Assembly (NCBI GenBank): GCA_019459055.1
Contig: JAIBEI010000018.1
Location: 17,561 to 81,560, forward strand
Reading direction: 5' to 3'
From: Thiobacillus sp.
GTDB taxonomy: Bacteria; Pseudomonadota; Gammaproteobacteria; Burkholderiales; Thiobacillaceae
DNA length: 64,000 bases
A program made the position numbers and the translations under genes. Every line of letters begins with the position of its first letter. Position 1 is the stretch's first letter. The notes beneath the pieces are model-generated. The model had not been told where the DNA came from and made no database searches. It saw only the letters and a list, made by a program, of their open reading frames with translations. This document shows positions 36,081 through 47,023 of the stretch, piece by piece.

Positions 36081-38990
36081 TTACTGGCAGGCCTCGCATT
36101 CCTCAAACCCCACATCCCCCGGGCGCATGGTGCAGGCGCGGCCTTCGATCTCCGCCTCCGGCAGGTTGGCCGCCGCCGCGTTCATCGCGCTGCTGCCGCC
36201 GCTGCTCATCGCCCCTGCGCCGCCGCTCGACGACACGGCGTTCAGCTCGCCGCCCTTGCCGGTGGATTTCTCGGCACTGGTGGCGCTCAGGGTGCGCAGG
36301 TAATAAGTGGTCTTGAGACCGCGAATCCACGCCAGCTTGTAGGTTTCGTCGAGCTTCTTGCCGGAGGCGCCGGCCATGTAGATGTTGAGGCTCTGCGCCT
36401 GGTCGATCCACTTCTGGCGGCGGCTGGCGCACTCGACCAGCCACTTGGTTTCCATCTCGAACGCGGTGGCGTAGAGCACGCGGATGTCGGCCGGGATGCG
36501 GTCGATCTTCGCCAGGCTGCCGTCGAAGTACTTGATGTCGGCGACCATGACCTCGTCCCACAGGCCGAGCTTTTTCAGGTCATTGACCAGGTACTTGTTG
36601 GCGACGGTGAATTCGCCCGACAGGTTGGATTTGACGTAGATGTTCTGATACGTCGGCTCGACCGAGGCGGAGACGCCGACGATGTTGGCGATGGTCGCGG
36701 TCGGCGCAATCGCCAGGCAGTTGGAGTTGCGCATGCCGTACTGGCCGATGCGCGCACGCAGCGCGTCCCAGTCGAGGGTGCTGCTGGTATCCACTTCCAG
36801 ATAGCCGCCGCGCTCGTCCGCCAATAATTTCAGCGAATCCTGCGGCAGGATGCCACGGCTCCACAGGCTGCCTTCGTAGCTGGAATAGCGGCCGCGCTCG
36901 GCGGCGAGTTCGGTCGACGCCCAGAAGGCGTAGTAGGAGACGGCTTCCATCGAGCGGTCGGCGAATTCCACCGCGGCGTCCGAGGCGTAGGCCACGCGCA
37001 GTTCCTGCAGCGCGTCCTGGAAGCCCATGATGCCGAGGCCCACCGGACGATGCTTGAGGTTGGAGTTGCGCGCCTTGCCGACGGCGTAGTAGTTGACGTC
37101 CACCACGTTGTCGAGCATGCGCATCGCGGTGTGGATGGTGGCCTTGAGCTTGTCCATGTCCAGCCTGCCATCTTTCAGATGGTTCACCAGGTTGACCGAG
37201 CCGAGGTTGCACACGGCGATTTCGGTTTCGCTGGTGTTGAGCGTGATCTCGGTGCACAGGTTGGAGCTGTGGACGACGCCGACGTGCTGCTGCGGGCTGC
37301 GGATGTTGCACGGGTCCTTGAAGGTGATCCAGGGATGGCCGGTTTCGAACAGCATCGACAGCATCTTGCGCCACAGCTGGTTGGCGGGGATGCGCTTGAA
37401 CACCTTGATCTCGCCGCGGTCGGCGCGACGCTCGTATTCGGCGTAGGCCTCGGCGAATTTGCGGCCGTACAGGTCGTGCAGGTCGGGCACGTCGTTGGGC
37501 GAGAACAGGGTCCAGTCGGCGCCTTCCATCACGCGCTGCATGAACAGATCCGGAATCCAGTTGGCGGTGTTCATGTCGTGGGTGCGGCGGCGGTCGTCGC
37601 CGGTGTTCTTGCGCAGCTCGAGGAATTCCTCGATGTCCATGTGCCAGGTTTCCAGGTAGGCGCACACCGCGCCCTTGCGCTTGCCGCCCTGGTTGACCGC
37701 GACGGCGGTGTCGTTGACCACCTTGAGGAAGGGCACCACGCCCTGCGACTTGCCGTTGGTGCCCTTGATGCGGGCGCCCATGGCGCGCACCGGGGTCCAG
37801 TCGTTGCCCAGCCCGCCGGCGTACTTCTGCAGCATGGCGTTTTCCTTGATCGCCTGATAGATGCCGTCGAGGTCGTCGGTGACGGTGGTCAGGTAGCAGG
37901 AAGACAGCTGGGAATGCCGGGTGCCGGCGTTGAACAGGGTCGGCGTCGAGCTCATGAAGTCGAAGCTGGACAGCACCTGGTAGAACTCGATGGCGCGCGC
38001 CTCGCGGTCGATTTCGTTGATCGCCAGGCCCATCGCCACGCGCATGAAGAAGGCCTGCGGCAGTTCGATGCGGCTTTCTTCAATATGCAGGAAATAGCGG
38101 TCGTACAGGGTCTGTAGGCCGAGGTAGCCGAACTGGTAATCGCGATCGGCGTCGAGCACGCGGGCTAGCCGCGCCAGATCGAACTGGGCGAGCTTTTCGT
38201 CGAGCAGTTCGGCGGCGATGCCCTTCTTGATGTAGGCGGGGAAATACTCGGCGTAGCGCGCGCCCATCTCGGCCTGCGTCACTGTCTCGCCCAGCACTTC
38301 GTGGCGGATCGAGACAAGCAGCAGGCGGGCAGTGACCAGCGAATACGCCGGGTCCTGCTCGATCATCGAGCGCGCGGCCAGCACCAGCGCCTTTTCGACT
38401 TCGGCCATCGGCACGCCGTCGTAGAGGTCGCGCAGCACGGTCTGCATGATCGGCTCGGCGCGCACGGTCTCGCCCAGGCCGGCGCAAGCGTCGGCCAGCA
38501 GGCCGGCCAGGCGCGCGGTATCGAGCGGCTTTTTCACGCCGTCCTCGATCACGTGGAGCTGCACTTCGGGCACGCCGGCGGCCTTTTGCGCGGCGCGTTC
38601 CTGGGTGCGTTTTTCGCGATACAGAACGTAGGAACGCGCGACTTCATGCTCGCCCGAGCGCATCAGCGCCAGTTCGACCTGGTCCTGGATGTCCTCGATG
38701 TGGAAGGTGCCGCCGTTCGGGGTGCGCCGCATCAGGGCCGACGTCACCTGATTGGTGATCGACTCGACCAGCTCGCGAATGCGCGCCGAGGCCGCGGCCT
38801 GCCCGCCCTGCACCGCGATGAAGGCCTTGGTCACGGCAATGGCGATCTTGTTGGGCGCGAAGCCCACCACTGCGCCGTTGCGGCGGATGATCCGGTAGTC
38901 GGCGTAGCGCGTGTCGATCACCGCCGGTTCGGCAGTTTCGAGCGGCGGGACGTGGGGGGATGCGGCGGATTCGGTGGCGACGTTCAACAT
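36081..38990 (-). CDS. nrdA: Class Ia ribonucleotide reductase, alpha subunit
   Basis: 969 aa, long for the family because of two N-terminal ATP-cone regions: a clear one (IIRRNGAVVGFAPNKIAIAV, about residues 34-125) and a second, more divergent one (about 145-240). Catalytic residues are present: SSCYLTTV (redox Cys), SSNLCTEITLN (radical Cys with Asn and Glu), AVCNLGSVNL (second redox Cys) and LAIAPTATIANI. The C-terminal shuttle pair is ECEACQ. Two cones suggest allosteric activity control by dATP. An NrdR-type box lies about 100 bp upstream. Confidence 0.97.
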   Translation of the reverse strand: MLNVATESAASPHVPPLETAEPAVIDTRYADYRIIRRNGAVVGFAPNKIAIAVTKAFIAVQGGQAAASARIRELVESITNQVTSALMRRTPNGGTFHIEDIQDQVELALMRSGEHEVARSYVLYREKRTQERAAQKAAGVPEVQLHVIEDGVKKPLDTARLAGLLADACAGLGETVRAEPIMQTVLRDLYDGVPMAEVEKALVLAARSMIEQDPAYSLVTARLLLVSIRHEVLGETVTQAEMGARYAEYFPAYIKKGIAAELLDEKLAQFDLARLARVLDADRDYQFGYLGLQTLYDRYFLHIEESRIELPQAFFMRVAMGLAINEIDREARAIEFYQVLSSFDFMSSTPTLFNAGTRHSQLSSCYLTTVTDDLDGIYQAIKENAMLQKYAGGLGNDWTPVRAMGARIKGTNGKSQGVVPFLKVVNDTAVAVNQGGKRKGAVCAYLETWHMDIEEFLELRKNTGDDRRRTHDMNTANWIPDLFMQRVMEGADWTLFSPNDVPDLHDLYGRKFAEAYAEYERRADRGEIKVFKRIPANQLWRKMLSMLFETGHPWITFKDPCNIRSPQQHVGVVHSSNLCTEITLNTSETEIAVCNLGSVNLVNHLKDGRLDMDKLKATIHTAMRMLDNVVDVNYYAVGKARNSNLKHRPVGLGIMGFQDALQELRVAYASDAAVEFADRSMEAVSYYAFWASTELAAERGRYSSYEGSLWSRGILPQDSLKLLADERGGYLEVDTSSTLDWDALRARIGQYGMRNSNCLAIAPTATIANIVGVSASVEPTYQNIYVKSNLSGEFTVANKYLVNDLKKLGLWDEVMVADIKYFDGSLAKIDRIPADIRVLYATAFEMETKWLVECASRRQKWIDQAQSLNIYMAGASGKKLDETYKLAWIRGLKTTYYLRTLSATSAEKSTGKGGELNAVSSSGGAGAMSSGGSSAMNAAAANLPEAEIEGRACTMRPGDVGFEECEACQ

Positions 38991-39088
38991 CTACAAGGCT
39001 CCTTGGTGGGGATGACAAAAAACCGGGCAACCGCATAAGGTATTCACAACTTACACACAGCTTGCCCAGCCCTCGTTCACATAGTTAT

Positions 39089-39136
39089 ACACAACATATT
39101 GTGGTTGATCGGAGGAACAGATACAAACTCTAGACA
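39089..39136. promoter_or_regulatory. NrdR-type box upstream of nrdA
   Basis: ACACAACATATTGTGG (39089-39104) matches the NrdR consensus ACACWATATATWGTGT at 14 of 16 positions. A degenerate second half-matching site, ATACAAACTCTAGACA (39121-39136), has its centre 32 bp away, the usual three-turn spacing. It also overlaps an inverted TCTAGA/TCTAGA pair. NrdR represses nrd genes in response to ATP/dATP. Confidence 0.65.
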
Positions 39137-39432
39137 AATTCTAGATGCAAGGCTGGGCGTGTCAACCTGGATGTGCGGTTTATTTCGCAGGCATTTTTCG
39201 CCGCCCGGCAAATCCCATGGCAAATCAGAGTTTCTGCCAAACAGCCTGCCTAAATATTGAACAGGGGCACGTCTGGATGCGGCCTGGCGCCTAGAAACAT
39301 CCAGCCAGGCCCATGAATACGTTGAAGTTCAGCGTATTAGCATGCTCGAATACAGGGCGCGCCGCGCAAAGACTGCTGAATCTTTGCGCGCCCCGGCGAA
39401 AGCGAATGGGCGCCGGACTTCATAAGGCGATC
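39137..39432. other. Divergent intergenic region between nrdA and purU
   Basis: About 300 bp without a convincing gene. It has one hairpin, GCGCAAAGA/TCTTTGCGC with an 8-nt loop (39364-39389). A frame open on the plus strand through the region runs into purU out of its frame and looks spurious. Confidence 0.55.
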
Positions 39433-39468
39433 AGGGGGTTTTTGGTTATGATTAGGCAAAAACCCCCT
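39433..39468 (+). promoter_or_regulatory. Perfect 12-bp hairpin in the purU leader
   Basis: AGGGGGTTTTTG and CAAAAACCCCCT with a 12-nt loop, ending 25 bases before the purU ATG. The T run on the 5' arm and A run on the 3' arm are not terminator-like. It could occlude or position ribosome access. Confidence 0.5.
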
Positions 39469-39493
39469 ACCGAACCGAACCGGGCACCGTTCC

Positions 39494-40348
39494 ATGCGCC
39501 ATACCGCTGTTCTGCTGATTTCCTGCCCCGACCAGAAGGGACTGGTCGCCGCCATTGCCGATTTTCTGCTGCTGCACAACGCCAACATCCTGCACGCGGA
39601 CCAGCATCAGGACGCCGAACTGAAGCTGTTCCTGATGCGGGTGGAATGGGAATTGGCGGAATTCAACCTCGACCTGGCCGAATTTTCCATGGCCTTCGGG
39701 CCCATCGCCACCCGCTTCGGGATGACCTGGCGCCTCGCCGAGTCGAGCCGCAAGCAGCGCATGGCGGTGTTCGTGTCGAAGTTCGACCACTGCCTGGCCG
39801 ACCTGCTCTACCGCTACCAGAGCGGCGAGTTGCACTGCGAGCTGCCGATTGTCCTCAGCAACCACGAAGACACGCGCTGGCTGGCCGATGCCTACCGCGT
39901 GCCCTACCAGCACCTGACGATACAAAAGGATGCCAAGCACGAGGCCGAGCTGACGCAGTTGGCGATCCTGCGCGACCGCAAGATCGATTTCATCGTGCTG
40001 GCGCGCTACATGCAGGTGCTGTCGCCCGATTTCATCCGCCACTTTCCCAACCGCATCATCAATATCCACCATTCCTTCCTGCCCGCGTTTCACGGCGCCA
40101 AGCCGTATCACCGGGCGTTCGAACGCGGGGTCAAGCTGATCGGCGCGACCGCGCACTACGTCACCGAAACCCTCGACGACGGCCCCATCATCGAGCAGGA
40201 CGTGGCGCGCATCTCGCACCGCGACAGCCTCGACGACCTGGTCAAGAAAGGGGCGGACCTGGAAAAGGTGGTGCTGTCGCGCGCGGTGAAATGGCACCTG
40301 GACAACCGCGTGCTGGTGTACGCCAACAAGACCGTCGTGTTCGACTGA
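39494..40348 (+). CDS. purU: Formyltetrahydrofolate deformylase
   Basis: 284 aa. Hydrolyses 10-formyl-THF to formate and THF, balancing one-carbon pools for purine synthesis. An N-terminal ACT domain (TAVLLISCPDQKGLVAAIAD, about residues 4-23) is followed by a formyltransferase-type domain. Catalytic signature: NIHHSFLPAFHGAKPYHRAF, with the Asn and His, and GATAHYVTETLDDGPII with the Asp. Full length. A hypothetical gene follows after 4 bp. Confidence 0.97.
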   Translation: MRHTAVLLISCPDQKGLVAAIADFLLLHNANILHADQHQDAELKLFLMRVEWELAEFNLDLAEFSMAFGPIATRFGMTWRLAESSRKQRMAVFVSKFDHCLADLLYRYQSGELHCELPIVLSNHEDTRWLADAYRVPYQHLTIQKDAKHEAELTQLAILRDRKIDFIVLARYMQVLSPDFIRHFPNRIINIHHSFLPAFHGAKPYHRAFERGVKLIGATAHYVTETLDDGPIIEQDVARISHRDSLDDLVKKGADLEKVVLSRAVKWHLDNRVLVYANKTVVFD

Positions 40349-40352
40349 ATCC

Positions 40353-42517
<2,165 letters not shown>

Positions 42518-42623
42518 GCCACCCGGCGAGGGACCCGCGCAGCGGGATCGACGGCAAGGCGAATGCTGCCGGAGGCCGATACGATGGACTCAGTCAAGTG
42601 AGAACCGCTGTGAGGCCGAGCGC

Positions 42624-42971
42624 ATGAAAACCCTACAGCACATCGCGAGCGTGAGCCTGATCGCGCTGATTTTCCTGTGCCTGGCGTGGGAACTGGTGCT
42701 GGCGCCGATCCGCCCCGGCGGCTCTTCGCTGGCGCTCAAGGCGCTGCCGCTGCTGTTGCCGCTGATGGGCATCCTGAAAGGCCGCCGCTACACCTATCAG
42801 TGGGCGCCGATGCTGATGCTGGCCTACTTCACCGAGGGCGTAGTGCGCGCGTGGTCGGACACCGGCCTGTCGGCCTGGCTGGCCGGCGCGGAAGTGGCGT
42901 TGTCGGTGGTGTTCTTCTTCGCCGCGATCTATTACGCCAAACTCAGCGCGCCGTCACGGCTCGCCAACTAA
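42624..42971 (+). CDS. DUF2069-family membrane protein
   Basis: 115 aa with about four hydrophobic segments: IASVSLIALIFLCLAWELVL, LALKALPLLLPLMGILKG, YQWAPMLMLAYFTEGVVRAW and EVALSVVFFFAAIYYAKLSA. The YFTEGVVRAWSD stretch marks DUF2069. Function unknown; its linkage to wrbA is conserved. Confidence 0.92.
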   Translation: MKTLQHIASVSLIALIFLCLAWELVLAPIRPGGSSLALKALPLLLPLMGILKGRRYTYQWAPMLMLAYFTEGVVRAWSDTGLSAWLAGAEVALSVVFFFAAIYYAKLSAPSRLAN

Positions 42972-42984
42972 AAACGGCTGACGC

Positions 42985-44355
42985 TTATTGCGCGGCAGGC
43001 AGGATCAAGGTCGCCCGCAAGCCCCCCAGCGGCGAATTCGCCAGCACGACCTGACCGCCATACATGCGGGCCAGGTCGTCGACGATGGCCAGCCCAAGCC
43101 CGCTGCCGGGAACCTGCTGATCGGCCCGGACGCCGCGGCGAAGCATGGCCTCCCGCTGTTCCGCGGCGATGCCCTTGCCGTCATCATCAACGCGGATCAC
43201 GAGCCGGTCCTGTTCGATGCCGGCATCGATCTCGACACGGCGCGATGCCCATTTGCTGGCGTTGTCGAGCAGGTTGCCGAGCATTTCCTGCAAATCCTGC
43301 GCATCGCCGCGAAACGCCAGGCTTGCCGGCATCGGCTGGGCGACCAGCTCGAGATTCCGCCCGGCATGAATGCGCCGCATGGTCCGCACCAGCCCATCGA
43401 CGACGGGTTCGAGCGGTGTCCGCGCGCCCGGCAGGCGAACCGCGGCCGCGGCCTGCGCCCGCGCCAGATGGTAATCCACCTGCCTGCGCGCCATCTCGAC
43501 ATGGGCGGTCACCAGGCGCGCCAGCGCATCGTCCTTGCCGCCGGCGGCATTGGCGAGGACGCTCAAGGGCGTTTTCAGCGCATGGGCGAGATTGCCCGCC
43601 TGGGTGCGGGCACGCTCGACGACTTCGGCGTTTCGCGCCAGCACGGTGTTGAATTCCTCGACCAGCGGCATGATTTCCGCCGGGAATGTCCCCTCCATCC
43701 GCTGCGCTTCACCGCGATGCACACGCCCGAGCGCAGCGCGCAGCTTCCGCAGCGGCGCCAGTCCGACGAAAACCTGCACCAGCGCCGCCAGCGCCAGCCC
43801 AAGGCCCAGCACGCCCAGCGCCAGCCACAGCTCCTTGTTGAAGCGCGCCACCGGCTCGATCATCAGGCCTTCATCGGCGGCGACGATCAGCCGCAGCGGC
43901 AGCGCGTCGATCCGCACGCTGCGCTCGGCCATCCCCAGCATCTCCCCTTGTGGGCCGGTGATGCGGTGCTGATGAACCTCCCCGCTGGCTGGCGTGTCCG
44001 CGGGCACGCGCAGCACCTGATCCCACAACGAGCGCGAGCGCATCAGGGCCGGGATTGCCGGAAGACCGGGACTGGCGAGACCGTCGATCTGCCAGTAGAG
44101 GCCCGCGAAAGGCTTGTTGAGGCGGGGGTCGCTCAGCGGCATCACCAGCGTCGGCTGGCCCTGGCCGTCGAGCGTCAACTGGGCGGTCAACTGGTCGAGA
44201 TGGGTTTTCAGTTCGGCATGAAACTGCAGTTCCACATGCTGGCGAAACATGTTGCCCAGCCCCCAGCCGGCAACGAGGATGGTGGCGGCAATCCAGAACA
44301 GCGTGCCCAGCAGCAGACGAAAGCGCAGCGAACCGCGCAGGGTGGCCAGCGTCAT
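42985..44355 (-). CDS. Sensor histidine kinase
   Basis: 456 aa. N-terminal helix (RFRLLLGTLFWIAATILVAG), a periplasmic domain (about residues 35-170), a second helix (LWLALGVLGLGLALAALVQV) and a HAMP-like linker. The phosphoacceptor His is in GNLAHALKTPLSVLAN. N box LGNLLDNASKWA, then G boxes DDDGKGIA and GSGLGLAIV complete the kinase. The start overlaps the response-regulator stop (ATGA). It resembles the PhoQ/QseC-like group; the stimulus is not readable. Confidence 0.94.
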   Translation of the reverse strand: MTLATLRGSLRFRLLLGTLFWIAATILVAGWGLGNMFRQHVELQFHAELKTHLDQLTAQLTLDGQGQPTLVMPLSDPRLNKPFAGLYWQIDGLASPGLPAIPALMRSRSLWDQVLRVPADTPASGEVHQHRITGPQGEMLGMAERSVRIDALPLRLIVAADEGLMIEPVARFNKELWLALGVLGLGLALAALVQVFVGLAPLRKLRAALGRVHRGEAQRMEGTFPAEIMPLVEEFNTVLARNAEVVERARTQAGNLAHALKTPLSVLANAAGGKDDALARLVTAHVEMARRQVDYHLARAQAAAAVRLPGARTPLEPVVDGLVRTMRRIHAGRNLELVAQPMPASLAFRGDAQDLQEMLGNLLDNASKWASRRVEIDAGIEQDRLVIRVDDDGKGIAAEQREAMLRRGVRADQQVPGSGLGLAIVDDLARMYGGQVVLANSPLGGLRATLILPAAQ

Positions 44356-45014
44356 TGCGGGTTGGCGAGGCGATAACCCATGCCGCGCACGGTTTCGATC
44401 AACCCGGGCGGCAGCTTCTTGCGCAGGCGGCCGATGAAAACCTCGACGGTGTTCGAGTCGCGATCGAAATCCTGCGCGTAGATGTGCTCGACCAGGTCGC
44501 TGCGGGAAACCACCTCCCCCGCGTGGTGCATGAGATACGCCAGCACGCGGTATTCGTGGCTGGTCAGCGTCAGGGCCCGGCCCTCGACGGTGACGCGGTT
44601 GTTGCGGGTGTCCAGCGTCACCGGGCCGCAGACCAGCTCGGCGCTGGCATGGCCGCCTGCGCGGCGGATCAGCGCGCGCAGGCGGGCCAGCAGCTCTTCC
44701 ATGTGGAAGGGTTTGGTCAGGTAATCGTCGGCGCCGGCATCGATGCCGGCCACTTTTTCGTGCCAGTTGTCGCGCGCGGTAAGAATCAGCACCGGCATCG
44801 TGCGCCCGGCGGCGCGCCACTTTTTCAGCACCGTGATGCCATCCATTTGCGGCAGGCCAAGGTCCAGAACGACCGCGTCGAAGGGTTCGGTGTCGCCCAT
44901 GAAATGGGCGTCGAGACCGTTGTGCGCCACATCGACCGCATAACCGGCCTCGCGCACGCCTTCAGCCAGTTGCGCGGCCAGCGTCGGTTCATCTTCCACC
45001 ACCAGGATGCGCAT
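44352..45014 (-). CDS. OmpR/PhoB-family response regulator
   Basis: 220 aa. Receiver domain with acidic pocket (VVEDE) and phospho-Asp51 in VVLDLGLPQMDG; Thr and Lys switch residues in LTARD and TKPF. The winged-helix effector domain (about residues 125-220) ends RGMGYRL. It shares one base with the upstream PepSY gene stop and overlaps the downstream kinase, so the three are tightly coupled. Likely target: the divergent cytochrome operon starting at 45517. Confidence 0.95.
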   Translation of the reverse strand: MRILVVEDEPTLAAQLAEGVREAGYAVDVAHNGLDAHFMGDTEPFDAVVLDLGLPQMDGITVLKKWRAAGRTMPVLILTARDNWHEKVAGIDAGADDYLTKPFHMEELLARLRALIRRAGGHASAELVCGPVTLDTRNNRVTVEGRALTLTSHEYRVLAYLMHHAGEVVSRSDLVEHIYAQDFDRDSNTVEVFIGRLRKKLPPGLIETVRGMGYRLANPQ

Positions 45015-45403
45015 CAGCGTACCGCTCCGCGGCGGCCATCCTTGCTCTTCGGCCCCTTGATGCCGAGCAGCTTTCCGTCGCGGGCATCGATCTCGATCTC
45101 GACCAGCGCCCCGCCCGTGCGCAGCAGCTTGATCTCGTACATCCAGCGCGCGTCCTCGCGCTCCAGTTCGACTTCCATGATCTGCCCCGGATAGTCGCGC
45201 TCGACCCGTTCCAGGATCGTCCGCAAGGGCAGGATCTCGCCGGATTCCAGCGCCCGGCGGGCGCGATCGTGGTCGTGCCCGTCACCGGCCTGACCCGCTC
45301 CGGCGCCCAGCAAGGCGAGTAGCAGCGCGGCGGAAAGTGCCGCGCGCAATCCCCTCGACGATTTTCTGCCCGACATCGCGGTATCCAGAATGGGTTTTTT
45401 CAT
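45014..45403 (-). CDS. PepSY-domain periplasmic protein
   Basis: 129 aa. Basic N-terminus, signal segment (RAALSAALLLALLGAGAGQA), then a PepSY domain (IERVERDYPG-like element and MEVELEREDARWMYEIKLLR, LVEIEIDARDGKLLGIKG). A His-rich GDGHDHDRARR follows the signal. First gene of the two-component operon; PepSY partners often tune such sensors or are their targets. Confidence 0.92.
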   Translation of the reverse strand: MKKPILDTAMSGRKSSRGLRAALSAALLLALLGAGAGQAGDGHDHDRARRALESGEILPLRTILERVERDYPGQIMEVELEREDARWMYEIKLLRTGGALVEIEIDARDGKLLGIKGPKSKDGRRGAVR

Positions 45404-45516
45404 AGGTTTGTTTTTACCCCCGCAAGCCTGAACGCAGGATGAACGGCGGATTCACCTTCGGTTCAGTCCACTGCGGGCAAAGTGCAGCTACACACCCATC
45501 GTAAAGGAGAAAAACC

Positions 45517-45933
45517 ATGTGCCGAAAGCTTGCCATCCCCCTGTGCATTGTCGCCACGATCCTGTCCACCTCGCTCTTCGCCGGCCCGCGTGAAGACCTG
45601 CTGACTCAATACGCTACCGCAGCCAAGACAGAGACGCCAACTTTTTCCGGGTTCTCCGCCGCGCGCGGGAAGACCCTGCACACCCATAAATTTGCCGGCG
45701 GCAAGCCCGACACGCCGGCCTGCACCGCTTGTCACGGCGAGAACCCGCGCGGCGCCGGCCGCACCCTGACCGGCAAGGACATCGAAGCCGTGGCGGCATC
45801 GGTCACGCCGAAGCGCTATACCGACCCGGCCAAGGTCGAAAAGTGGTTCAAGCGCAATTGCAAGGAAGTGCTCGGGCGCGAATGCACGGTGCTGGAAAAA
45901 GGCGACTGGCTCAGCTACATGCTCAGCCAGTAA
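45517..45933 (+). CDS. shp: SHP-type (DUF1924) monoheme cytochrome c
   Basis: 138 aa with a signal peptide (IPLCIVATILSTSLFA). A single heme c attachment site, CTACH (about residues 69-73). DUF1924 corresponds to the sphaeroides heme protein family, high-spin cytochromes whose Asn ligand is displaced by O2, NO or cyanide. Later Cys pair (NCKEVLGRECTVLEKGDWLSY) is typical. It is followed by diheme cytochrome c and, further down, cytochrome b561, the SHP-DHC-b561 combination known from Rhodobacter and others. Divergent from the two-component system. Confidence 0.9.
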   Translation: MCRKLAIPLCIVATILSTSLFAGPREDLLTQYATAAKTETPTFSGFSAARGKTLHTHKFAGGKPDTPACTACHGENPRGAGRTLTGKDIEAVAASVTPKRYTDPAKVEKWFKRNCKEVLGRECTVLEKGDWLSYMLSQ

Positions 45934-45969
45934 GCGATCCGAACAAACGTATTTTACAAGGAGCACCCC

Positions 45970-46461
45970 ATGAACATCCCCTACCGCCCGCTCGCCCTTG
46001 GCCTGGTTGCGCTCGCCTTTTCCGCCGTCGTGCTGCAAAGAGCCCAGGCCGGCGGCGACGACTACTTCCCCCCGGTCGTCGACCCTCTGGTCAAGGAAGA
46101 ATGCGGCAGCTGCCACATTGCCTTCGCCCCCTCGATGCTCCCCGCCAGATCGTGGCAACGCATGATGGGCAATCTGAAAGACCACTTCGGCGACGACGCC
46201 AGCCTCGATGCGGATACCGCCGCCAGAATTTCCAGCTACCTCGTCACCAATGCAGCCGATACGGGCGGCAAGCGTTACAGCAGCAAACTGCTGCGCGGCC
46301 TGGCGCCGAATCGCGCCCCCCTGCGCATTACCGAGTTGCCGAAATGGGTCAGCGAACACCGCGAGGTTCCCGCCTGGGAATGGAAGCACAAGGATGTGCG
46401 CACCAAGGCGAATTGCGTCGCCTGCCATGCCGATGCCGAGCGGGGCTTCTACGAGGACTGA
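45970..46461 (+). CDS. dhc: Diheme cytochrome c (DHC type)
   Basis: 163 aa. Signal peptide (LALGLVALAFSAVVLQRAQA), two heme motifs: ECGSCH (about residues 44-49) and CVACH (about residues 149-153). The interval contains YFPPVVDPLVKEECGSCHIA, typical of DHC-type periplasmic partners of SHP. It probably passes electrons between cytochrome b561 and SHP. AAGGAG precedes the ATG. Confidence 0.92.
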   Translation: MNIPYRPLALGLVALAFSAVVLQRAQAGGDDYFPPVVDPLVKEECGSCHIAFAPSMLPARSWQRMMGNLKDHFGDDASLDADTAARISSYLVTNAADTGGKRYSSKLLRGLAPNRAPLRITELPKWVSEHREVPAWEWKHKDVRTKANCVACHADAERGFYED

Positions 46462-46582
46462 TGCTCCCCCGGCATGGTTCATGAATGCCGGATGAACGGA
46501 CGCTTCAGAACAGGTTCAGGCGCCCCCTCGCACAATGAATGCACGGTCATCGATCCGACCCCAACCAAAGGAGATTTTCATC

Positions 46583-47005
46583 ATGCGCACCACAACGATT
46601 CTTTCTGCTTTTGCCCTTGGCGCCGGACTGGTGGCCGGCGGCGCAGTGCTTGCCCCCGCGTTCGCCGAGGACAACCCGCCCGCCCGCTCCAGCGAGCGCC
46701 AGTGGCTATCGATTCCGCAGATTCACGACAAGCTCGTTGCCGCCGGATACCGCAACATCGAGAAGATCGAACGCGAGGACGGCGGCTATGAAGCCCGCGC
46801 CACCCACCGCAACGGCGAACGGGTCAAGCTGTATCTCAATCCGCAGACGGGAGAGATCCTCGATCGGCGACAGCGCAAATCCAGCCGCGACGGGAACGAC
46901 ACGTGGGGCACGCAGGGCCAGCGCTATTCCGCCGACTGCAACGAGCGGCGCTGCCGCGACGACCTGCCGCAGAAGGCTGCCACCACACCGCCGGCAGGCA
47001 AATAA
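46583..47005 (+). CDS. PepSY-domain exported protein
   Basis: 140 aa. Signal peptide (SAFALGAGLVAGGAVLAPAFA), a PepSY domain (WLSIPQIHDKLVAAGYRNIE, YEARATHRNGERVKLYLNPQ) and a charged tail containing two Cys (SADCNERRCRDD). AAGGAG precedes the ATG at 46583. It lies between the diheme cytochrome and the flavoprotein reductase, a position PepSY proteins often hold in ferric-reductase-type operons. Confidence 0.9.
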   Translation: MRTTTILSAFALGAGLVAGGAVLAPAFAEDNPPARSSERQWLSIPQIHDKLVAAGYRNIEKIEREDGGYEARATHRNGERVKLYLNPQTGEILDRRQRKSSRDGNDTWGTQGQRYSADCNERRCRDDLPQKAATTPPAGK

Positions 47006-47023
47006 TCCGTGCGGAATCCAGCC

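Noticed and set aside
42985..44820. A single 611-aa kinase
   Set aside because: The first ~155 residues are an out-of-frame reading of the response regulator; the kinase starts at ATG 44355.
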